Assembly: GCA_017962415.1 (NCBI GenBank)
Contig: JAGCVK010000073.1
Location: 1-37,914, forward strand
Direction of reading: 5' to 3'
DNA from: Treponema sp.
Lineage (GTDB): Bacteria; Spirochaetota; Spirochaetia; Treponematales; Treponemataceae
Length of the DNA stretch: 37,914 nucleotides
Numbering within the stretch: position 1 is the first letter of the stretch; each line of letters begins with the position of its first letter. A program made the translations under genes and the position numbers. Below, piece by piece: positions 32,573 through 37,914 of the stretch. Under the pieces are notes generated by a model. It worked only from the letters and a program-made list of their open reading frames with translations. It was not told where the DNA came from and searched no databases.

Positions 32573-33517
32573 TTAATTTTTTTGCAAAGCGGCCGTATTT
32601 CTTTCCCAAAAAACGCCGTTACTATAACCTTGAATTGAATTGTCGGTTTCGGCCATTTTCAAGCGCTTTTCAGCAAGCATACAATATTCTTCGTTCATTT
32701 CGATTCCGCAAAAGTGGCGGCCAAGTTTGTTTGCAACAACGCTTGCGGTTCCGCTTCCCAAAAAAGGGTCAAAAATTACATCGCCTGGCTTTGAGCTTGC
32801 TAAAATCAGTTTTGCATAAAGTTTTTCAGGTTTTTGAGTTGGGTGATCGGTGTTTTCGGGCATAGACCAAAATGGTACGCTAATATCGTCCCAAAAATTT
32901 GAAGGATAAGTAAGCCGGAAATTTCCTTCTGCGCTTTCTTCCCAATCTTTTGGTTTTCCGTTTTGTTTGTATGGAGCAATTACGCGGCGTTTTTGTTTTA
33001 CAGCTTCAACATCAAAATAATAATCATTTTGATTTTTTACGCCAAACCAAATATCTTCCATTCCGTTTTTCCAGTTCGATTTTGCTCCGCGCCCTTTTTC
33101 TCGCTGCCAGGTGATTCGGTTTAGAACGGTGAGTTCTTTTTCCATTATTCGTTGCAGCGCCGAAGTGCATTTCCAGTCGCCACACAAATAAAGGGAACCG
33201 TTTGGTTTTAATTTTTTACAAACTTCTGAAAACCACGAATCAAGATAATCATAATAAGCATTTTCCGAGCGTGCAGCAAAAACTGTGCCGTTAAAATCCT
33301 TTGTAAGATTATAAGGCGGGTCAATTATGATTAAGTTGGCAAATTCGTTTGGTAAAAGTGGCAGCGCCGAAAGAAGCTCGGCGTTTATTGTGCGGTCTAA
33401 AAAATCAAGCTGGCTGGTAGTTTCGTTGATTTTTACCAGCCGGCTTTTTAATTCTTTTTTTTCTGATTCATTAAGTGTAATTGTTCTGTTGCGTCCTGCG
33501 CGATTTTTTTCTTCCAT
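32573..33517 (-). CDS. Orphan DNA methyltransferase, beta class (N4-cytosine or N6-adenine)
   Basis: A 314-residue SAM-dependent DNA methyltransferase. The catalytic motif DPPY is at 66-69 and precedes the SAM motif DPFLGSGT at 250-257, the order of the beta class (M.MboII, CcrM). TDHPTQKPEKLYAKLI precedes motif I, as in that class. DPPY fits N6-adenine methylation best but N4-cytosine cannot be excluded. There is no restriction endonuclease gene beside it. It lies between an EEP hydrolase gene and a pseudouridine synthase gene. The 15 nt between the EEP stop and its ATG are a perfect hairpin and there is no Shine-Dalgarno sequence. The target sequence cannot be read from the gene. Confidence 0.9.
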   Translation of the reverse strand: MEEKNRAGRNRTITLNESEKKELKSRLVKINETTSQLDFLDRTINAELLSALPLLPNEFANLIIIDPPYNLTKDFNGTVFAARSENAYYDYLDSWFSEVCKKLKPNGSLYLCGDWKCTSALQRIMEKELTVLNRITWQREKGRGAKSNWKNGMEDIWFGVKNQNDYYFDVEAVKQKRRVIAPYKQNGKPKDWEESAEGNFRLTYPSNFWDDISVPFWSMPENTDHPTQKPEKLYAKLILASSKPGDVIFDPFLGSGTASVVANKLGRHFCGIEMNEEYCMLAEKRLKMAETDNSIQGYSNGVFWERNTAALQKN

Positions 33518-33532
33518 AATCTGATACAGATT
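33518..33532. promoter_or_regulatory. Perfect 15-nt hairpin filling the gap before the methyltransferase ATG
   Basis: AATCTG (33518-33523), ATA, CAGATT (33527-33532). The inverted repeat begins right after the EEP stop codon and ends right before the methyltransferase start codon, where a Shine-Dalgarno sequence would normally be. It could be an operator or an RNA element that limits initiation. Confidence 0.5.
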
Positions 33533-34615
33533 TTATTTTAGAATAAAGTTCATGTAAACAGGGTTATGGTCAGAATTTTGGAAATCTTTATCAAGAACTT
33601 GCACAGAAATTTTTTCGATGTTTGGCGAAATTATAAATCCGTCGATTACAAAATATTGCCAGTTGTGCGCTTTTGCATTTTCGTCGTTGTAAGGCGCTCC
33701 GTTTGCTCGGCAAGTTGGTTTTGAATCATCAAAAGCAAACTGCCAGCCTTCGTCAAGCATATCTTCTTCAAGTTTGCCTGGTTTCCAGGTTTCTGGATTT
33801 AAAACCGGATATGCTTTTGCACCCGGAAAATTCTGATTAAAATCGCCGCCGGCAATTACATAATTTCCTTTTGCATATTCTGAATCAATAAACTCTTTTA
33901 ACGCCTTTGTTTGCGCAATTTTTCCTTCGCCGTTATCAAATGCTTCAAGATGAAAATTAGCAAGCACGAGTTCGTTTCCGGTTGGAGTTCCGTCTTCGGT
34001 GTAAACTGGAATTCGCTCTGCAAGAATACAGCGTTTTAAGTTTGCAAGCCGAACTGGCCACTTAAAAGGAACTGGAAGCGCGTATCTTTGCGCAGAAGTT
34101 GTTTCAAAATCAGAAAAAGTTGCAACGCCACTTTCAACGCGCCCCATTGGCGGAACCGGATACGGAACAAAATTGCATTTGTAATTATATGCAAAAGCTC
34201 CGCCAAGTTTTGTTGACTCTTTCAACGCTTCAAACTGATTTATTTTCCAGGTTCGGCTTGATTTTACATCAACTTCCTGAATAAAATATAAATCAGCTGC
34301 AGTTTCATCAATTGTTTTTGCAATTCCCTGAAAATAGTTTTCTACAACTTTTTTTGAATCTGGATGAACTTTTTGTCCACCGTCCATAAAAAAATCTTCG
34401 TCTTTTCCAAGTCCACAATAACCAATGTTCCAGCTCATAATTGAAAGCTGTTTGTTTTTTTGCAATTTTTGATTTCCACTTGTAAACGGCACATTTTCTA
34501 TATTTTTAGGTCGATATTCAACAATTGTTAAATAAACAAAAAATAAAATAACGAATAAAATCAAACAAAAAATGGTCGCACCTGGAACTATCCAAAATAA
34601 ATGTTTTCGTTTCAT
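33533..34615 (-). CDS. Membrane-anchored endonuclease/exonuclease/phosphatase (EEP) family protein
   Basis: A 360-residue protein with one N-terminal membrane helix (about 6-30) and an outward-facing EEP fold. Family motifs: MSWNIGYCG (start of the domain), FIQEVD, NFHLEA, GGDFNQN, DGFIISPNI and the final SDHNPVYMN with the catalytic Asp-His pair. Members are metal-dependent phosphodiesterases such as nucleases, sphingomyelinases and inositol phosphatases; substrate unknown. The start is ATG 34615, not the in-frame 34849, because the upstream extension lies over the divergent gene apbE and has no family match. A TGTTATACT lies 6 nt before the ATG, so the mRNA is probably leaderless. It leads the unit containing the methyltransferase. 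Confidence 0.85.
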   Translation of the reverse strand: MKRKHLFWIVPGATIFCLILFVILFFVYLTIVEYRPKNIENVPFTSGNQKLQKNKQLSIMSWNIGYCGLGKDEDFFMDGGQKVHPDSKKVVENYFQGIAKTIDETAADLYFIQEVDVKSSRTWKINQFEALKESTKLGGAFAYNYKCNFVPYPVPPMGRVESGVATFSDFETTSAQRYALPVPFKWPVRLANLKRCILAERIPVYTEDGTPTGNELVLANFHLEAFDNGEGKIAQTKALKEFIDSEYAKGNYVIAGGDFNQNFPGAKAYPVLNPETWKPGKLEEDMLDEGWQFAFDDSKPTCRANGAPYNDENAKAHNWQYFVIDGFIISPNIEKISVQVLDKDFQNSDHNPVYMNFILK

Positions 34616-34621
34616 ATAAAA

Positions 34622-34630
34622 AGTATAACA
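34622..34630 (-). promoter_or_regulatory. Extended -10 for the EEP gene (leaderless)
   Basis: TGTTATACT reads leftward and ends 6 nt before the ATG at 34615. A TTAACC about 18 nt upstream may serve as -35. No Shine-Dalgarno sequence. Confidence 0.62.
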
Positions 34631-34658
34631 CACAAAAACTGAATTGGTTAAACATATC

Positions 34659-34687
34659 TTGAACACAATTTGCTGTTTTGCTAAAAT
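34659..34687 (+). promoter_or_regulatory. Promoter of apbE (leaderless)
   Basis: TTGAAC (34659-34664), a 17-nt spacer ending in TGC, and TAAAAT (34682-34687), with the ATG 6 nt later at 34694. Best full -35/-10 match of the window, back to back with the EEP promoter. No Shine-Dalgarno sequence. Confidence 0.7.
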
Positions 34688-34693
34688 TTTTCT

Positions 34694-35698
34694 ATGAAAA
34701 AGTTTCTTCCTGTTTTTTTGATTTTGATTTTTTTGACTTCTTGCAAAGCTGCAAAAACAAGCGACAGTTTTAGCGCAATGAATACTTTTATGACTGTTAG
34801 CGTTTATGCGCCGTCCAAAAAAGGCAAAGTTTTGTGCAAAAAAATTCATTCCCGCATCGACGAACTTGAAGCGGTGCTTTCAACAACGCTTTTAGAAAGT
34901 GATGTGCATAAATTAAACAACAAAAAACAGTTAGATTTTCCTGTAAATAAAGATTTACTTACTTTGCTTGATTTTTCGCGTGAAATTAACAAGCAGACTT
35001 TTGGAGCTTTTAATCCGGCTCTTTATCCTGTGATTCGAGAATGGGGGTTTACAACCGGAAATTACAAAATCCCAGATTCATCGTGGCTTGAAACTCTACT
35101 TGCAAATACAGATTTTTCTAAAATTATTTTTGATGAAAATAAAGTTTTGCTTGAACCTGGAATGGAACTTGATTTTGGCGCAGTTGGAAAAGGCTATGCT
35201 TGCGATCAGGCAATTGAGATTCTAAAATCAAATGGCGTACAATCTGCGCTTTTGTATTTTGGTGGAAATATTCAGACTCTTGGCACAAAACCAGACGGAA
35301 GTTTGTGGCGTGTTGGAATCAAAAATCCGTGGAATAACGATTCTGCGGTTTCGCTAAAAGTTGAATCAAAGGCTGTTGTTACCAGCGGCGGTTACGAGCG
35401 TTTTTTTGAACTTGACGGTAAGCGTTATATTCACATTTTTGATCCAAAAACCGGGCGGCCAAGTCAGAGCGACTTGGAAAGTGTTACAATTGTTTGCGAA
35501 AGCGGAACTTATGCAGATGCTTTGAGCACGGCTCTTTTTGTAATGGGAAAAGAAAAGGCTGTTGAATGGTGGAAAACGCATCAAAATTTTGATTTTGTTT
35601 TGCTTACAAAAGAGCGCGCGCTTGTTTATTCCTGCGGGCTTGAAAAAATAATTGAGCCGCTTATTGATTTTAGTTATATTGAGCGCATTGATTTTTAG
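34694..35698 (+). CDS. apbE: FAD:protein FMN transferase lipoprotein
   Basis: A 334-residue periplasm-facing lipoprotein: signal peptide ends in the lipobox LTSC with Cys17. It would transfer FMN from FAD to a Thr of target flavoproteins such as Rnf/Nqr subunits or FMN-binding-domain proteins. Family marks are MNTFMTVSVYA, ELDFGAVGKGYACD (Mg/FAD-binding), YFGGNI, TSGGYERFF and HIFDPKTGRP, then ADALSTALFVMG with the metal-binding Asp. The T. pallidum homologue (Ftp) has been shown to hydrolyse FAD as well. It is convergent with the Gx-transporter gene, with 4 nt between the two stops. Target proteins are not encoded in the window. Confidence 0.94.
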   Translation: MKKFLPVFLILIFLTSCKAAKTSDSFSAMNTFMTVSVYAPSKKGKVLCKKIHSRIDELEAVLSTTLLESDVHKLNNKKQLDFPVNKDLLTLLDFSREINKQTFGAFNPALYPVIREWGFTTGNYKIPDSSWLETLLANTDFSKIIFDENKVLLEPGMELDFGAVGKGYACDQAIEILKSNGVQSALLYFGGNIQTLGTKPDGSLWRVGIKNPWNNDSAVSLKVESKAVVTSGGYERFFELDGKRYIHIFDPKTGRPSQSDLESVTIVCESGTYADALSTALFVMGKEKAVEWWKTHQNFDFVLLTKERALVYSCGLEKIIEPLIDFSYIERIDF

Positions 35699-35702
35699 AA
35701 AA

Positions 35703-36734
35703 TTAGAGTTCTTGCACAGCAGAAAGGTTTAGCGCCGCTTTTATTTTTTTGATTATAGAGCCTTGTGTTTTTAGAAAACTATCGCTCATCAGCTTGTAAT
35801 ATTGCAGGCTTTTGCCAAGAAGTGTGTTTTTTCCGGGCTTTAAGCAAACGGCACATTGGCTTAGCGCGCTAACTGTTGAAAGTGTGAGCGCTTTTTGGAG
35901 CGCGAGTAAAAGTGCGCCTTTTGTTAGCGAAAGGTTCCATAATTTGCACAAAACTTTTCCGTTTGGGACAAAAGCCGCTGAAATAAAAACGAAAAGCCAC
36001 AGCGAAAGATGTGGCCAGAAAAATATTTTACGCTTGAACAAAAAGCGTTGTGCTATGAGGCTTACAAGGAGAGCCCCGCCGAGAACTCGGAGGTCTTTTA
36101 GAAAAAAAACGCTTGCTGAGAATGCAATAAGAGTTAGCGCAAGCGCAATTTGTGCGGCGGGGCGGGGCTCACTTACTTTCGAGACTTCATCGTTTTGTAT
36201 TGCGGCGCGCGCTTCGTTATTTTTTAAGAACTCGCTTTCTTTAAGCACCACACAAATTTTTTCGCTAAAAAACGCGGTAATTATTCCGCTTATCGTATTA
36301 AAAATCAGCATTGGACCCAGCAGGCTAAAGGTGCCGCTTCCAATGTAAAGCGCGGCAAGTGTTATTTGCACAAAAGCGCTTACCGCCGAACCTGCAATTG
36401 AGATTCCATAAAGGCTGATTACTTTCTTTGAAATTATTTTATGTAAAAGCCGCATTACAAGCGCACTTAAAATCGACTGCATTATCGAAATCAAAAAAAA
36501 TGGAGAAAAAAGTGTGCCGCCCATAAGCGACGCAGCTGTTGCCTTTAAAATCGAAAGAATTAAAAAAGAGCTGAATTTTATATCAAGAGCTAAAAGAATT
36601 ACTGTGTTTGCAAGCCCGAATCTGAAAAATGGAACAACTCGCGGCAAAATCATTTCTGCATAAGAAAAAAGCAAAGTGAGCGCGCAGCACCAGGCGAGCG
36701 CATTTTTTGAAAGCGCTTTATTCTGAAACGGCAT
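35703..36734 (-). CDS. Gx transporter (Hpre_diP_synt_I) fused to an EcfT-like membrane region
   Basis: A 343-residue membrane protein. Residues 1 to about 165 match the Gx transporter / heptaprenyl-diphosphate-synthase component I family (YAEMILPRVVPFFRFGLANT, then six helices with GGTLFSPFF), which is thought to move a small substrate rather than make prenyl chains. A charged linker (about 160 to 195) leads to a second membrane region (about 195 to 300) ending in a helical, basic tail, reminiscent of ECF transporter T components. It overlaps the NusG-II gene by 17 nt and has a GGGAG Shine-Dalgarno sequence. In many Firmicutes NusG-II and Gx genes sit beside apbE, as here, suggesting a flavin-related redox role. 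Confidence 0.72.
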   Translation of the reverse strand: MPFQNKALSKNALAWCCALTLLFSYAEMILPRVVPFFRFGLANTVILLALDIKFSSFLILSILKATAASLMGGTLFSPFFLISIMQSILSALVMRLLHKIISKKVISLYGISIAGSAVSAFVQITLAALYIGSGTFSLLGPMLIFNTISGIITAFFSEKICVVLKESEFLKNNEARAAIQNDEVSKVSEPRPAAQIALALTLIAFSASVFFLKDLRVLGGALLVSLIAQRFLFKRKIFFWPHLSLWLFVFISAAFVPNGKVLCKLWNLSLTKGALLLALQKALTLSTVSALSQCAVCLKPGKNTLLGKSLQYYKLMSDSFLKTQGSIIKKIKAALNLSAVQEL

Positions 36735-37062
36735 CGAATTCTCCCTCTTTTTCTAAAGTTATAATAACGTTGTTCGGAAGGCAAACTAAAGGCGAGTGCC
36801 AGCCTTGATTTACGCAGGTTTTGTTTGGGCATGGCGAATCGATAATCCGCACGCGGCCGTTTTTGATTTCAAAAGTAGTAATTCCAATTGCGCCGCCAAC
36901 TTTGTAGATTCCGTTTTTTTTTGCAGAATATTCGTAACGCTTTCCGTCCGCATTTATCAAAACCGAACTGCCTTTTTGCGAAATATTTTTGATTGTAAAA
37001 AAGATTCCAAACCCAATGCTTATAAAAGCAAAAACAAAATCAAGCGGGCGTATTTTTTTCAT
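36718..37062 (-). CDS. NusG domain II-containing small membrane-anchored protein
   Basis: A 114-residue protein with an N-terminal membrane helix (about 8-26) and an exported NusG-II-like beta domain. The conserved cysteine stretch reads DSPCPNKTCVNQGW and a second block reads PLVCLPNNVIITL, the mark of this family. Function is not established; its habitual neighbours are ApbE and the Gx transporter. I start at ATG 37062: TGCTATACT ends 6 nt upstream, so the mRNA should be leaderless. A longer in-frame start at 37140 would cross the promoter and the terminator region and is rejected. First gene of a two-gene unit with the Gx transporter. Confidence 0.85.
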   Translation of the reverse strand: MKKIRPLDFVFAFISIGFGIFFTIKNISQKGSSVLINADGKRYEYSAKKNGIYKVGGAIGITTFEIKNGRVRIIDSPCPNKTCVNQGWHSPLVCLPNNVIITLEKEGEFDAVSE

Positions 37063-37068
37063 AATTTG

Positions 37069-37077
37069 AGTATAGCA
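37069..37077 (-). promoter_or_regulatory. Extended -10 for the NusG-II gene (leaderless)
   Basis: TGCTATACT reads leftward and ends 6 nt before the ATG at 37062. No -35 and no Shine-Dalgarno sequence are visible. It lies 30 nt beyond the gpmI terminator. Confidence 0.65.
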
Positions 37078-37106
37078 CAAATAAAGAAAATTGAGGTTAA
37101 AAAAAA

Positions 37107-37178
37107 GTGCGGATACACAAAGAGCGTAACTGCCAATCACTAAAGCTTCTTGCAGTACAACTCAGAGCGTATCCGCAC
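37107..37178 (-). terminator. Long-loop branched terminator after gpmI
   Basis: GTGCGGATAC (37107-37116) pairs with GTATCCGCAC (37169-37178), a perfect 10-bp stem. Leftward it is followed by eight T. The 52-nt interior carries a second, bulged stem, GTACTGC with GCAGTTAC in the leftward reading, and CTTTAGTG in its loop, as in the terminator at 2640-2712. Confidence 0.8.
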
Positions 37179-37237
37179 CCTTTTATTTGCAAAACTTGCT
37201 GTAATTAATTACTTCAAGTTAATTATGCTCTTATCAT

Positions 37238-37315
37238 ACGAACGGTCAAGGCACGCTAACGCTCAAGGCCTTGACTCGTTCGTTTTGCGGGTTTATTAGA
37301 ATCATAAACCCGCAA
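37238..37315. repeat. Two strong inverted repeats downstream of gpmI
   Basis: The first is ACGAACGGTCAAGGC (37238-37252) with GCCTTGACTCGTTCGT (37268-37283), 15 bp with one bulged T and a 15-nt loop that repeats a CAAGG sequence. The second is TTGCGGGTTTAT (37285-37296) with ATAAACCCGCAA (37304-37315), 12 bp perfect with a 7-nt loop. Neither has a T run for leftward termination, so they may protect the 3' end or belong to a small RNA. No gene is seen in 37079-37331. Confidence 0.75.
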
Positions 37316-37331
37316 TAATCAGTTGGTGGAA

Positions 37332-37914
37332 TTATTTAAGATTAATCATTGATTTGTCGTAGTCAGTAGGCTCTTTGTAACCCATTAAGTTCATCAATGT
37401 GCTAGGCCAGCTTGAAATTCCAAGACCGCTGTTGAGTTCAAGTTCGTATTCTCCCTTGTACTCTGGGTCGTAAATAATACCTGGAACTGGGTTCAAGCTG
37501 TGGCTTGTCTTTGGCTTTGGCTCGCCGTCAGCACCCATAGCAACTGAACCGTCCTTCTTGTGCTCGTACATGTCGTCTGAGTTTCCGTGGTCAGCTGTAA
37601 GACAGAGGATACCGCCTGCCTTTTCAATTGCTGCCTTAAGACGACCAAGCTGAAGATCCATACCTTCCATAGAACATACAACAGCGTTGAATACACCAGT
37701 GTGTCCAACCATGTCCCCGTTAGGGTAGTTCAAGCGAATGTGGTCATATTTTCCGCTTTCAATAGCTTCGATTACCTTGTCAGTAATTTCAGCACACTTC
37801 ATCCATGGGCGCTGTTCGAATGGAACAACATCAGATGGAACTTCAATATATGTTTCAAGATTCTTGTCGAATTCACCAGGGCGGTTACCGTTGAAGAAGT
37901 AAGTAACGTGACCA
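37332..37914 (-). CDS. gpmI: 2,3-bisphosphoglycerate-independent phosphoglycerate mutase, 3' portion (partial)
   Basis: The frame is open to the right window end, so only the C-terminal 193 or so residues are present (visible from GHVTYFFNGNRPGEF). The enzyme interconverts 3- and 2-phosphoglycerate in glycolysis and needs Mn2+. Seen marks are HVTYFFNGNR, LNYPNGDMVGHTG and the metal site LTADHGNSDDM, followed by PVPGIIYDP and the final SSWPSTLMNLMG. The ATG at 37802 is internal. Codon use suggests high expression. Downstream lie an unusual set of hairpins and a long-loop terminator. Confidence 0.95.
   Translation of the reverse strand, partial: GHVTYFFNGNRPGEFDKNLETYIEVPSDVVPFEQRPWMKCAEITDKVIEAIESGKYDHIRLNYPNGDMVGHTGVFNAVVCSMEGMDLQLGRLKAAIEKAGGILCLTADHGNSDDMYEHKKDGSVAMGADGEPKPKTSHSLNPVPGIIYDPEYKGEYELELNSGLGISSWPSTLMNLMGYKEPTDYDKSMINLK

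Noticed and set aside
32573..33517. Complete restriction-modification system
   Set aside because: Neighbouring genes are an EEP-family membrane protein with a hydrophobic anchor and a pseudouridine synthase; neither looks like a restriction endonuclease.
34616..34849. Longer N-terminus of the EEP protein (start 34849)
   Set aside because: It would overlap the divergent apbE gene and its promoter, and the added 78 residues match no domain; ATG 34615 begins a clean membrane anchor.
35812..36348. 178-codon rightward ORF opposite the Gx-transporter gene
   Set aside because: Antisense shadow; the opposite frame has membrane segments and family matches, this one does not.
37063..37140. Longer N-terminus of the NusG-II protein (start 37140)
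   Set aside because: It would cross the extended -10 and the terminator stem; ATG 37062 starts the expected anchor helix.

Overview
This is 37.9 kb of a low-GC, gene-dense, chromosome-like bacterial segment with housekeeping and nutrient-handling genes on both strands. No phage, transposase, rRNA, tRNA or CRISPR sequence was seen. A spirochete, most likely a gut or rumen Treponema, is my best reading. The basis is inference: an outer-membrane (TolC/MFP/RND) envelope, a lipoprotein ApbE of the type known in treponemes, starch/glycogen genes and A/T-rich codon use. No taxonomic marker was tested.

Layout, left to right. 1-832: 3' part of purB. 1049-2608: sodium:solute symporter. 2753-5342 (minus): B12-type ABC importer (btuFCD order), divergent from a split cobalamin-dependent methionine synthase (reactivation-domain protein plus MetH, 5412-8577). 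8606-9523 (minus): MetA with a Glu at residue 111, pointing to homoserine O-acetyltransferase. So 2.7-9.5 kb is a methionine/cobalamin block. 9584-12223: an alpha/beta-hydrolase with a lost catalytic His and a U32 (TrhP-like) tRNA-hydroxylation protein. 12304-14154 (minus): a RelA/SpoT homologue with a damaged hydrolase site and no ACT domain. 14277-20072: TolC-MFP-RND efflux operon ending in a PII-like small protein. 20069-23335 (minus): rqcH, a PAP2-like gene, prmC. 23405-29525 (minus): malQ, a 1216-residue GH13 protein with a lysine-rich tail, and a membrane protein. 29597-31026 (minus): a COG1313-type radical SAM protein and an acidic hypothetical protein. 31113-32006: tatD. 31990-34615 (minus): EEP-family hydrolase, orphan DNA methyltransferase, RsuA-type pseudouridine synthase. 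34694-35698: apbE, convergent with a NusG-II/Gx-transporter pair. 37332-end (minus): 3' part of gpmI.

The most striking non-coding signal is the promoter architecture. At nine or ten promoter-proximal genes a -10 hexamer, usually of extended form TGnTAtAaT, ends only 6 to 11 nt before the ATG with no Shine-Dalgarno sequence, so the transcripts should be leaderless or nearly so. Genes inside operons mostly carry clear Shine-Dalgarno sequences instead. One palindromic -35 (TTGCAA) appears to serve the B12 importer and the methionine synthase operons in opposite directions. Other notable structures are a 13-bp terminator hairpin buried in the convergent prmC coding region, two distant long-loop terminators that share a 52-nt core with CTTTAGTG at the same offset, and a perfect hairpin that fills the whole gap before the orphan methyltransferase.
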